A stretch of 19,105 nt of DNA from the NCBI GenBank assembly GCA_934256705.1, contig CAKQPF010000066.1, positions 1 through 19,105 on the forward strand, in the 5' to 3' direction. The translations under genes and the position numbers were made by a program. This document shows positions 1 to 7,503 of the stretch, piece after piece. The stretch comes from an uncultured Prevotella sp. (lineage in GTDB: Bacteria > Bacteroidota > Bacteroidia > Bacteroidales > Bacteroidaceae). Each line of letters begins with the position of its first letter. The stretch's first letter is position 1. The notes beneath the pieces were generated by a model that saw only the letters and a list, made by a program, of their open reading frames with translations, ran no database searches and was not told the origin of the DNA.

Positions 1-74
1 CCGCACGTACGGTGGTGTGAGAGGTCGGAAAACGAAAGTAGGAGAAAAACTACTTCGTTTTCCTCCTACTCGAT
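1..74 (+). mobile_element. 3' end of a group II intron (partial domain V and complete domain VI)
   Basis: The 3' strand of a domain V hairpin is visible at 1-15 (CGCACGTACGGT), and its 5' partner would lie off the left edge. Positions 19-71 fold as domain VI. GAG 19-21 pairs with CTC 69-71 and AGG 22-24 with CCT 65-67, leaving A68 bulged. Above this, 27-36 pairs with 54-63 and GTAG 38-41 with CTAC 50-53, around an 8-nt loop. A68 sits 7 nt from an AT end at 73-74, where the branch-point adenosine and the 3' splice site of group II introns are expected. The reverse transcriptase ORF and domains I-IV are not in the window, so I cannot tell an intact intron from a remnant. The downstream exon would begin at about 75, some 40 bp before the miaA promoter. 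Confidence 0.8.
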
Positions 75-115
75 TTTAGATGGCGATGTGAAGAGATTAA
101 AAAAAGAAGGGAAAA

Positions 116-147
116 TTTGTCGTTTCGGAATTAAATCCTTACCTTTG
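116..147 (+). promoter_or_regulatory. Bacteroidota-type promoter for miaA
   Basis: TTTG at 116-119 (-33 element) and TACCTTTG at 140-147 (-7 element, consensus TAnnTTTG) are separated by 20 bp, the spacing used by the primary sigma factor of Bacteroidota. Transcription would start a few bases after 147, almost on the ATG at 153, so the transcript may have no leader. The promoter lies in the presumed 3' exon of the group II intron, so it does not depend on intron sequence. Confidence 0.75.
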
Positions 148-152
148 CAAAG

Positions 153-1112
153 ATGAAACAGAAGATGATAACCATAATCGGACCTACAGCATCGGGCAAG
201 ACCGACCTCGCTGCTCATCTTGCCGCGTCTTTTATCGTGGATGGCAAGCCGTCGGAGATTATTTCCGGTGACTCAAGACAAGTGTATAAAGGCATGGATA
301 TCGGCACGGGAAAGGATATTTGTGACTATACAGTCAGCGTGCCTTCTCTCTCTGAGTCGGTAACGGTGCCGTATCATCTCATTGATATCTGCAATCCTGG
401 AGAGAAATATAATATATTTCAATATCAGCAGGACTTCCTCCGTGCCTATGAAGACATTGAGAATAGGGGAGTGCTGCCGATTCTTTGCGGTGGTTCGGGG
501 CTTTATGTAGAGTCTGTCATCAGAGGTTATCATCTGTCCCCAGTACCCAAAAATGAGGCGTTGAGGGCTGAAATGGCTAATAAGACGATGCCCGAACTGA
601 CAGCAATCCTTATGGATCTGAAGGAGAAGAATAATTCGGATATGCACAACAAGACGGATGTTGACTCTCCACAGCGTGCCATTCGCGCCATAGAGATTGA
701 GGCATATAATCTTGAGCACAAGACGGAGGACCGCTTCTTCCCGCCTCTCGACACGCTGATCATTGGTGTGGATATTCCAAGAGACGACCGCAGAGCCAAG
801 ATATCTTCACGTCTGAAGGCAAGAGTAGATGAAGGAATGGTGGATGAAATCAAGCGAATCATAGCTTCAGGAGTGGATCCAGAGGACCTGATTTATTACG
901 GATTGGAGTATAAATACGTAACCGAGTATGTGATAGGTCGCCGCAGTTACGATGAAATGCTGCGTGATCTTGAGATCGCTATCCATCAGTTTGCCAAGAG
1001 ACAAATGACATGGTTCAGAGGAATGGAGCGCCGCGGTTGTAAGATACACTGGATAGACGCTTTGCTTCCGATGGAAGAGAAAGTGCGTCAGATACGTGAT
1101 TTGATGGAATAG
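153..1112 (+). CDS. miaA: tRNA dimethylallyltransferase (isopentenyltransferase) MiaA
   Basis: MiaA transfers the dimethylallyl group of DMAPP to N6 of A37 in tRNAs that read codons starting with U, in the cytosol. The 319-residue protein has the usual family length. Visible motifs are the P-loop GPTASGKT (residues 10-17), the substrate-binding stretch SGDSRQVYKGMDIGTGK, GGSGLYVESV (family form GGTGLY), SPQRAIRAIEI and the C-terminal RQMTWFRG. The region that is usually LGYREL reads YYGLEYKYV, so this may be one of two MiaA paralogues such as some Bacteroidales carry; that is inference. The ATG at 153 is chosen because it sits just ahead of the P-loop and 6 bp after the promoter; a second in-frame ATG at 165 (Met5) is less likely. 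The next gene starts 139 bp downstream without an obvious promoter. Confidence 0.95.
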   Translation: MKQKMITIIGPTASGKTDLAAHLAASFIVDGKPSEIISGDSRQVYKGMDIGTGKDICDYTVSVPSLSESVTVPYHLIDICNPGEKYNIFQYQQDFLRAYEDIENRGVLPILCGGSGLYVESVIRGYHLSPVPKNEALRAEMANKTMPELTAILMDLKEKNNSDMHNKTDVDSPQRAIRAIEIEAYNLEHKTEDRFFPPLDTLIIGVDIPRDDRRAKISSRLKARVDEGMVDEIKRIIASGVDPEDLIYYGLEYKYVTEYVIGRRSYDEMLRDLEIAIHQFAKRQMTWFRGMERRGCKIHWIDALLPMEEKVRQIRDLME

Positions 1113-1251
1113 ATTGTCGCATTATTCGGATTTGATGCGGTTCAAGCGTTTTCAGTTTCTTGCTTTGATGGTAGAATCAAGGTTACATTATTCTGGAATC
1201 GATTGTTTGCCGTCACCTTATAACATTAATTCTTATCGCCACCTTATATTT

Positions 1252-2187
1252 ATGAAGACAGGAATAATATATTGTCCCAAGCATGCCGGACTGAAATCCA
1301 CCGACAAACGATGGGAAGAAATAGCCGGAGCGCTCCAGCGTTATGAGATAGACTATGACCTCATAACGAGTGAGAATGCCCAGAGCGTAGAGAAAATCGT
1401 GGGCAAAATGGTGCATGATGGTTATGATACTATCATCATTTGTGGTGGAGATTCTGCTCTGAATGATGCCGCCAACTGTCTCATGAAGGAAGAGCGTGAG
1501 GTGCGCGAACGTGTCACTCTTGGCGTAATCCCTAACGGATTGATGAATGATTTCGCCCTTTTCTGGGGCTTTTCTGATAAGAATCTGGACTATGTGGTAT
1601 CTTCCATCAAGCAGAGAAGGGTGAGAAAGGTGGATGCCGGCTGCATTTCCTATCTCAATACGGAAGGAACGAAGTGCAAACGCTTCTTCCTCAACTGTGT
1701 GGATGTAGGTCTTGTGGCAGATATGCAGCGCTTGCGCAAGAATATCCGACACCTTTTCTGGTCGAGGAGATTCTCATTCCTTGCTACTCTTCTTGTCATT
1801 CTGTTCAAGAGAAAGGACTGGCTAATGGAATATACAATCAATTATGAGAAGGAGTCTCATAAGGTTATCACAATGTGTGTGGGTAGTGCGTTGGGCTTTG
1901 GGCAGACACCTAATGCCGTGCCTTACAGTGGGTTGCTCGATGTCACCGTGATTCTTCAGTCCCAGTTGGGCCGCCTTACTTACGGCGCAGGACTGTTCCT
2001 GCTCGGCAAAATCCTCAATTATAAGAACACCCGTCCATACCGTTGCCATGACATTACCATTTCCTGCCCTAAGAAGACTCCGTGCTGTGTGGATGGACAT
2101 GAGCTTTCCGGCATGGATGCAAGCGTAGAGCCAGCGAGAATATACGTGGAGAAGGAAAGTATCAATTTCATAATGGAAAAACTGTAA
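1252..2187 (+). CDS. Diacylglycerol/lipid kinase family protein
   Basis: This 311-residue protein matches the DAGK catalytic family (PF00781), whose members phosphorylate diacylglycerol or related lipids with ATP at the inner face of the membrane. Family landmarks are GGDSALND at residues 65-72 (usual GGDGT), IPNGLMNDFA at 93-102 (usual GTxNDFA) and VDGHE near residue 281 (DGE motif). The family match is secure but the lipid substrate is not. The frame is open upstream to a TTG at 1114, but I place the start at the ATG 1252 because the protein fold begins there with MKTGIIYCPK, and the upstream 46 codons look unlike any conserved domain. It follows miaA by 139 bp and is followed at once by a strong hairpin, so it is probably the last gene of the miaA transcript or a single-gene unit. 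Confidence 0.85.
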   Translation: MKTGIIYCPKHAGLKSTDKRWEEIAGALQRYEIDYDLITSENAQSVEKIVGKMVHDGYDTIIICGGDSALNDAANCLMKEEREVRERVTLGVIPNGLMNDFALFWGFSDKNLDYVVSSIKQRRVRKVDAGCISYLNTEGTKCKRFFLNCVDVGLVADMQRLRKNIRHLFWSRRFSFLATLLVILFKRKDWLMEYTINYEKESHKVITMCVGSALGFGQTPNAVPYSGLLDVTVILQSQLGRLTYGAGLFLLGKILNYKNTRPYRCHDITISCPKKTPCCVDGHELSGMDASVEPARIYVEKESINFIMEKL

Positions 2188-2188
2188 A

Positions 2189-2240
2189 TCAGGGAGCAAT
2201 GCGACATAAAGCGTCAGGCATTGCTCTCTGATTGCGTTTT
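2189..2240 (+). terminator. Hairpin terminator after the lipid-kinase gene
   Basis: A 14-bp stem (2189-2202 with 2218-2231) contains one G-U pair. The loop is shortened further by GAC/GTC pairing, and TTGCGTTTT follows. It begins one base after the stop codon. Confidence 0.75.
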
Positions 2241-2428
2241 GGATTAGTGGCAAGATAACGAACGAGAAGAGCAAACTGAGCGGGAAATCATATTTCAAAC
2301 ATCTATAGAAACATTATAAAAGCGCTGTAAGTCCCTGTACATATTGTTACATTTCCGCTTCCTTTGTAATACAAATATAGTAAATACAAGTCTTTTTATA
2401 TTAATTCTGAAAAAAACAATTGCTTTTA

Positions 2429-2460
2429 TTTGCAAAAAAGGAAAGTTTTTTCTACTTTTG
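2429..2460 (+). promoter_or_regulatory. Bacteroidota-type promoter of the glycogen operon
   Basis: TTTG at 2429-2432 and TACTTTTG at 2453-2460 are separated by 20 bp, the same architecture as the promoters at 116 and 8276. It lies in the AT-rich gap 2241-2428, which has no other feature I can identify. The predicted start near 2466 leaves a leader of about 185 nt. Confidence 0.75.
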
Positions 2461-2465
2461 TGGAT

Positions 2466-2648
2466 GAAATGATGTGCTAATGACCTAACGGCACGGAAAT
2501 TTTAAGGTGGACGATTTGATGCTTCCGCCTTGAGGCAACCTAATAATTCAGTTTTAATCTTGCCCCTAACCTGAAATGGAATCTATAGTTCGCCTTGCAA
2601 GAGGTGGACTGTCTGCTAATAATAATTATAAACCTTAATATAGTGACT
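2466..2648 (+). promoter_or_regulatory. Long 5' leader of the glycogen operon with a possible 20-codon uORF
   Basis: The leader can form a hairpin (AAGGTGG 2504-2510 with CCGCCTT 2525-2531) followed by the small GCC-TTGA-GGC stem, which would compete for the same bases. An ORF of 20 codons (2576-2638, starting MESIVRLARGG) ends 10 nt before the debranching-enzyme ATG. I recognise no known riboswitch. Whether the leader regulates anything is inference. Confidence 0.35.
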
Positions 2649-4592
2649 ATGAGTTATCTCAAATTTGAAAAAGCTCAGATGGCAAATCTGCAGGAGTCAA
2701 TGTGCCGGGAAGTACTTCGTACTAACCGTTCCGGAGCTTACGCCTATAGAACTGTCGTGGATTGCAACACCCGCAAATATCATGGTCTGCTGGTGGCTCC
2801 AATCCCCGAGATTGATGATGATAATCATGTCCTGCTCTCTTCTCTTGATGCCACGGTGGTCCAGCATGGCGCTGAATTCAACCTTGGTGTCCACAAGTAT
2901 CAGAGTGGGGTCTTCAGCCCTAACGGACATAAGTATATTCGTGAGTTCAGTCTCGAAACCATTCCTACCACTCTATATCGTGTGGGCGGAGTAATCCTCA
3001 AGAGGGAAATCATATTCCAGGCATACAATACCCGTGTGCTTGTACGTTATACATTGGTGGATTGTCACAGCTCTACGATATTGCGCTTCAAGCCATTCCT
3101 CGCCTTCCGAAGCGTGAAGACATGTATGCACGAGAACACCAATATCATCCGTGACTATCAGGAAGTCGATGGCGGCATCAAGACCCACCTCTACGAGGGT
3201 TATCCTGACCTTTATATGCAGTTCTCCAGAAAGTGTGAATTCATCTTCCGGCCAGACTGGTATCGCGGACTTCTCTATGATAAGGAACTGGAACGCGGCT
3301 ACGAAGGCGTGGAGGATCTCTACGTGCCTGGATATTTCGAGGTCAGCGCGAAGAAGGGTGACCAGATCATTTTCGCCGCAGGACTTGAAGAAGTCAAGCC
3401 AAATACATTGAAGAAAGTATTCGATCAGGAGGTGAAAATCCGTACTCCACGAGATAATTTCTATCATACTCTCGTCAATTCTGCCCATCAGTTCCACATG
3501 AGAGTGAGCGACAAGGAGCGCTATCTCCTGGCTGGTTATCCTTGGTTCAAGGTGCGTGCCCGTGATATGTTTATCTCATTGCCTGGTCTTACCATAGCCA
3601 TTCAGGAGAATGATTACTTCAAACTCGTGATGGACACAGCAAAGAAGGCAATCTATGAGTTCATGTCCGGCAGACCATTGACAGGACTTATCCGCGAGAT
3701 AGAGCAGCCTGACGTGCTCCTTTGGGCAATATGGGCTTTGCAGCAGTATGCACATGAGGTGGGCAATGCCATCACTTATCAGGAATATGGCAAGTTCCTT
3801 GAGGATATGCTGCGCTTCATGGAGAGCGGAAAGCATCCGAATCTTGAGCTCAAGGAGAACGGTCTCATGCACATAGAAGGCAGAGAAGAGCCTATGACCT
3901 GGATGAACAGCACGGTAAACGGCAAACCTGTCGTTCCACGCACAGGATATGTGGTGGAGATAAATGCGTTGTGGTACAATGCTTTGAAGTTCTGTGCAGA
4001 GATGGCAATATCCAGCGGCAAGCCGGAAATGGCAGCGGAACTTGATGCCCGTGCAGACATAGCCAAGGATTCTTTCCAGAAAATCTTCGTCAATCCTAAC
4101 GGTTACCTCTTCGACTATGTGGAAGAAGGCATCACGGACTGGAGCGTTCGTCCGAATATGATATTCCCTGTGGCATTCGATTATTCACCTCTTGAACCTG
4201 AACAGAAGAAGTCTGTACTCGATTTCTGTACGCGTGAACTCCTGACACCTAAGGGATTGCGCACACTTTCTCCTAAGTCTGGCGGCTATAATCCTATATA
4301 TGCAGGAGCACAGACCCAGCGCGACTATGCTTATCATTCTGGTACGGCATGGCCTTGGCTCGGTGGTTTCTATATGGAGGCTTGCATCAAAGTATATAAG
4401 CGCACGCGTCTTAGCTTCGTGCAGCGTCAGATGTTGGGCTATGAAGACGAGATGCAGTATCATGTAGTAGGTTCTATCTCAGAGCTTTTCGATGGCAATC
4501 CGCCTTATCACGGACGTGGAGCCGGATCGTTTGCCATGAATGTAGCCGAGATTCTTCGTACATGGAGATTGATAGACCAGTATAAAGTTTAA
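2649..4592 (+). CDS. Glycogen-debranching enzyme (amylo-alpha-1,6-glucosidase family, GH133 type)
   Basis: This 647-residue enzyme is predicted to hydrolyse the alpha-1,6 branch residue of glycogen limit dextrins in the cytosol. The N-terminal domain (about residues 1-280) carries the family signature around VDCNTRKYHGLLV and HGAEFNLGVHKYQ. The C-terminal (alpha/alpha)6 catalytic domain has GYPWFKVRARDMF with Asp306 (common form WGRD) and YHSGTAWPW around residue 563. No GH13 glucanotransferase domain is seen, so it is the short bacterial type. The frame runs upstream to a TTG at 2595, but homologues as I recall them begin with MSYLKF, so the ATG at 2649 is chosen. It is the first gene of a three-gene operon that matches the order of Bacteroides thetaiotaomicron BT4303-BT4305 from memory. 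The next gene starts 19 bp downstream. Confidence 0.92.
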   Translation: MSYLKFEKAQMANLQESMCREVLRTNRSGAYAYRTVVDCNTRKYHGLLVAPIPEIDDDNHVLLSSLDATVVQHGAEFNLGVHKYQSGVFSPNGHKYIREFSLETIPTTLYRVGGVILKREIIFQAYNTRVLVRYTLVDCHSSTILRFKPFLAFRSVKTCMHENTNIIRDYQEVDGGIKTHLYEGYPDLYMQFSRKCEFIFRPDWYRGLLYDKELERGYEGVEDLYVPGYFEVSAKKGDQIIFAAGLEEVKPNTLKKVFDQEVKIRTPRDNFYHTLVNSAHQFHMRVSDKERYLLAGYPWFKVRARDMFISLPGLTIAIQENDYFKLVMDTAKKAIYEFMSGRPLTGLIREIEQPDVLLWAIWALQQYAHEVGNAITYQEYGKFLEDMLRFMESGKHPNLELKENGLMHIEGREEPMTWMNSTVNGKPVVPRTGYVVEINALWYNALKFCAEMAISSGKPEMAAELDARADIAKDSFQKIFVNPNGYLFDYVEEGITDWSVRPNMIFPVAFDYSPLEPEQKKSVLDFCTRELLTPKGLRTLSPKSGGYNPIYAGAQTQRDYAYHSGTAWPWLGGFYMEACIKVYKRTRLSFVQRQMLGYEDEMQYHVVGSISELFDGNPPYHGRGAGSFAMNVAEILRTWRLIDQYKV

Positions 4593-4596
4593 TGTC

Positions 4597-4603
4597 GGGA
4601 GGA
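4597..4603 (+). promoter_or_regulatory. Shine-Dalgarno-like site before the glycosyltransferase
   Basis: GGGAGGA lies 8 nt ahead of the ATG at 4612. Most starts in this window lack such a site, and Bacteroidota generally rely on AT-rich leaders, so a good match stands out. It supports the start at 4612. Confidence 0.5.
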
Positions 4604-4611
4604 ATAACACA

Positions 4612-5913
4612 ATGAAAGTATTAATGTTCGGTTGGGAGTTCCCACCAAAGATATATGGCGGACTTGCGGTTGCTTCCTATGGCATCACCAAGGGATTGAG
4701 CCTTCAAGGCGACGTGGAGACGACGTTCTGCATGCCGAAACCTACTGGCAACGAGGAGAAATTCCTCAAGATAATCAATATGAGCCAGGTGCCGATAGTA
4801 TGGCGTGACGTGCAGTATGATAACATCAAGGATCGCTTTGTGGGTCATACGGCGGAGGATTACTATCGTTTCCGCGACAATATCTATGCAGATTTCAATT
4901 ATATGCAGGGTCTTGACGACCTCGGATGTATGGGCTTTGCAGGAGGATATCCAGGCAATCTGCATGATGAGATAAACAATTTCTCCATCATTGCCGGAGT
5001 GCTGGCAAGGTCGGAGCAGTTTGACATCATCCATGCGCATGACTGGCTTACCTATCCAGCAGGCGTTCATGCCAAGATGGTGAGCGGAAAGCCTTTGTGC
5101 ATACACGTTCATGCTACGGATTTCGACCGTTCGCGTGGAAAGGTGAATCCTACGGTCTATTCCATAGAGAAGAATGGAATGGACAATGCAGACTGCATCA
5201 TGTGCGTGTCAGAGCTTACCCGCCAGACGGTCATAAACCAGTATCATCAGGATCCACGCAAATGTGTAGCCATGCATAATGCCGTCTATCCGCTCTCACA
5301 GGAGTATCTCGACATAGTGCCTCACAAGAATCCGAAGGAGAAGATAGTGACCTATCTCGGACGTATCACCATGCAGAAGGGACCGGAATACTTTATCGAG
5401 GCTGCAAAACTCGTGCTTCAGCGTACTGACAACATCCGTTTCTGCTTTGCAGGCTCGGGCGACATGATGAATGCGATGATAGAACTTGCCGCCACTTACG
5501 GCATTGCCGACAGGTGCCACTTCCCTGGTTTTCAGCGCGGCAAGCAGGTGTATGAATGCTACAAGAATTCGGATGTGTTCGTAATGCCTTCCGTATCAGA
5601 GCCTTTCGGCATAGCTCCGCTTGAGGCGATGCAGTGCGGCTGTCCTTCCATCATATCCAAACAGTCGGGTTGTGGAGAGATTCTTACCAATGTCATAAAG
5701 GTGGATTATTGGGATGTTTACGCTATGGCTGACGCCATCTATTCCCTTTGCATGAATGAAGGCTTCCATCAGTATCTGGCAGAAGAGGGCATCAAGGAAG
5801 TGGCCGGTATCACATGGGAGAAAGTAGGTCTGCGCATACGTCAGTGTTACGACCAGCTGCTCCAGAAGGGATGGTTCAGCAATGACGAATACCAGCAGAA
5901 TTTCATAAAGTAA
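4612..5913 (+). CDS. Glycogen-synthase-like glycosyltransferase (GT-B fold, GT4/GT5 type)
   Basis: The 433-residue protein is predicted to extend alpha-1,4-glucan from a nucleotide-glucose donor in the cytosol. The N-terminal domain opens with MKVLMFGWEFPPKIYGGLA, whose K13/GG16-17 matches the donor-binding KxGG loop of glycogen and starch synthases, and continues with HAHDW at 141-145. The C-terminal donor domain has YLGRITMQKG near residue 247 and the EX7E motif SEPFGIAPLEAM with Glu330 and Glu338. It lies between the debranching enzyme and the GH57-like gene, which supports a glycogen role over a cell-surface polysaccharide role. ADP- or UDP-glucose preference cannot be read from the sequence. 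A small hairpin (5932-5947) sits in the 58-bp gap to the next gene. Confidence 0.9.
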   Translation: MKVLMFGWEFPPKIYGGLAVASYGITKGLSLQGDVETTFCMPKPTGNEEKFLKIINMSQVPIVWRDVQYDNIKDRFVGHTAEDYYRFRDNIYADFNYMQGLDDLGCMGFAGGYPGNLHDEINNFSIIAGVLARSEQFDIIHAHDWLTYPAGVHAKMVSGKPLCIHVHATDFDRSRGKVNPTVYSIEKNGMDNADCIMCVSELTRQTVINQYHQDPRKCVAMHNAVYPLSQEYLDIVPHKNPKEKIVTYLGRITMQKGPEYFIEAAKLVLQRTDNIRFCFAGSGDMMNAMIELAATYGIADRCHFPGFQRGKQVYECYKNSDVFVMPSVSEPFGIAPLEAMQCGCPSIISKQSGCGEILTNVIKVDYWDVYAMADAIYSLCMNEGFHQYLAEEGIKEVAGITWEKVGLRIRQCYDQLLQKGWFSNDEYQQNFIK

Positions 5914-5971
5914 ACAAGTCAAATCCAGATGGAGCCATCATCGGCTCTGTCTCCCAAAACGTAAGAATATA

Positions 5972-7390
5972 ATGAAAACAATATGTCTATATTTTGAGAT
6001 ACACCAGATTACTCATCTCAAGCGTTACCGTTTCTTTGATATCGGTACTGACCATTATTACTACGATGATTATGCCAACGAGCGCACCATCGCATATACT
6101 GCGGAGCATTCATACGTGCCGGCGCTCTCCACTCTCCTGGAGATGATACGGCAGAATCCAGGCTATTTCAAGGTGGCTTTCTCCCTTTCGGGCGTGGGCA
6201 TGGAGCAGCTCGAAGACCATGCTCCACAGGTAATCAGCCTGCTTCAGGAACTTAATGAGACCGGTCAGGTGGAATTCCTCACCGAGCCTTACTCCCATGG
6301 TCTGGCAGGTCTTGCCAATGAGGAGAGCTTCAAGCGTGACATTGAGAAGATGTCAGCCAAGATAGAGAGCTATTTCGGCAAGCGTCCTACAGTGATGCGT
6401 AATTCATCGCTCATCTATACCGACGAGATTGGCGCACAGGTGGCATCCCTCGGATATAAGGGAATGCTGACGGAAGGCGCAAAGCACGTACTCGGATGGA
6501 AATCACCGCATTATGTCTATAACTGTAACATGGCGCCGGGCCTCAAGCTTCTCTTGCGTGACGTAAACGCTTCTGATGATATTTCTTTGCGTTTCAGCAA
6601 TACCCATTGGGAGAAATATCCTCTCTTTGCCGACTGTTACATCAATGATATTGCCAAATGTCCGGAGTCAGAACAGGTGGTGAATATCTTTATGGAACTG
6701 ACAGCCCTCGGCATCGCGCAGCCTTTGTCAAGCAATATTCTCGAATTCATCAAGGCATTGCCTATCTGCGCACGCAATGCAGGACTTGAGTTCGCTACAC
6801 CTTCCGAGGTGTGCGACAGATTCCAGAGCGTAGGAGCTCTGGATGTTCCAGAGACTCTCTCATGGGTAGATGAGGAACGTGACTGCTCTGTATGGCTTGG
6901 CAACCAGATGCAGCGCGAGGCTTTCAACAAGCTTTACAGTGTAGCTGACAGACTTCTCATTGCCAATGACCCTGCATTGCTCAGAGACTGGGATTATCTC
7001 CAGGCATCAAACAATTTCCGATTCATGACCACAAAGCCGTCAAATGCCAACATTGACCGTGGTATCTACGACGGACCTTTCGATGCTTTCACCAATTATA
7101 TGAATATTCTCGGTGACTTCATCTCTCGTGTTCGCTCAATTTATGGCGGTATCGAGAATGACGAACTGGAGCAGATGCTTACCAGTATCACTAATCTGGG
7201 CAAGGAATTGGAGTTGAAGGACAAGGAGATACAGCGTCTTCAGGCAAAGCTGGAGAAACTTGATCCGGACGCAAAGCTTCGCAAGACCGCAGCCAAGAAG
7301 ACTCCGGCTACCAGGAAAGCGCCTGCAGCAAAGAAGACTACTGCCGTGAAGAAAACCACAGCAGCAAAGAAGGCTCCTGTCAAGGAATAA
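5972..7390 (+). CDS. GH57-family alpha-amylase-like protein with lysine/alanine-rich tail
   Basis: The 472-residue protein belongs to the GH57 group (alpha-amylase/4-alpha-glucanotransferase, also branching enzyme) and is third in the glycogen operon. The N-terminal pattern around residues 7-40 (FEIHQITHLKRYRFFDIG, then DHYYYDDYANE), RNSSLIY at 143-149, TEGAKHVLGW from 167 and FMELTALG at 240-247 show the family. Two motifs differ from the classical forms: HQP reads HQI (11-13), and the FMDYETFGEHQ region reads FMELTALGIAQ. No clear Asp remains at the usual acid/base position, so catalysis is uncertain. Residues about 396-435 look like a coiled coil. The last 37 residues (436-472) are made of KKT, AAKK and AVKK blocks, resembling histone H1 tails. 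It has no signal peptide and is cytosolic. Confidence 0.85.
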   Translation: MKTICLYFEIHQITHLKRYRFFDIGTDHYYYDDYANERTIAYTAEHSYVPALSTLLEMIRQNPGYFKVAFSLSGVGMEQLEDHAPQVISLLQELNETGQVEFLTEPYSHGLAGLANEESFKRDIEKMSAKIESYFGKRPTVMRNSSLIYTDEIGAQVASLGYKGMLTEGAKHVLGWKSPHYVYNCNMAPGLKLLLRDVNASDDISLRFSNTHWEKYPLFADCYINDIAKCPESEQVVNIFMELTALGIAQPLSSNILEFIKALPICARNAGLEFATPSEVCDRFQSVGALDVPETLSWVDEERDCSVWLGNQMQREAFNKLYSVADRLLIANDPALLRDWDYLQASNNFRFMTTKPSNANIDRGIYDGPFDAFTNYMNILGDFISRVRSIYGGIENDELEQMLTSITNLGKELELKDKEIQRLQAKLEKLDPDAKLRKTAAKKTPATRKAPAAKKTTAVKKTTAAKKAPVKE

Positions 7391-7417
7391 GAGCTTTCTC
7401 CTTATAATATAAATATG

Positions 7418-7503
7418 AAACAGGAGGTTACCTCTATCTTTTCGGATTTCTACTATGTCAGAATATCCAAAGAGATTAGGGTAATCTCCTGTTTTGTTTT
7501 TTT
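7418..7503 (+). terminator. Long hairpin with T tract ending the glycogen operon
   Basis: The outer stem pairs 7418-7432 with 7480-7494 (15 bp, one G-U). The 47-nt loop folds further (ATCTTT with AGAGAT, GGAT with ATCC), giving an almost continuous rod. A T-rich tract follows at 7492-7503. A short open frame across this stretch is explained by the hairpin. Confidence 0.75.

Noticed and set aside
1160..1167. Promoter for the lipid-kinase gene (TTGCTTTG)
   Set aside because: It deviates from TAnnTTTG at the second base and the nearest TTTG (1131) is 25 bp away, outside the usual spacing.
1114..1251. N-terminal extension of the lipid-kinase protein from a TTG codon
   Set aside because: The added 46 residues do not resemble the family, and the ATG at 1252 directly precedes the first beta strand (GIIYCPK).
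2595..2648. N-terminal extension of the debranching enzyme from a TTG codon
   Set aside because: The extension is translated leader sequence rich in Ile and Asn; the conserved family start MSYLKF begins at the ATG at 2649.
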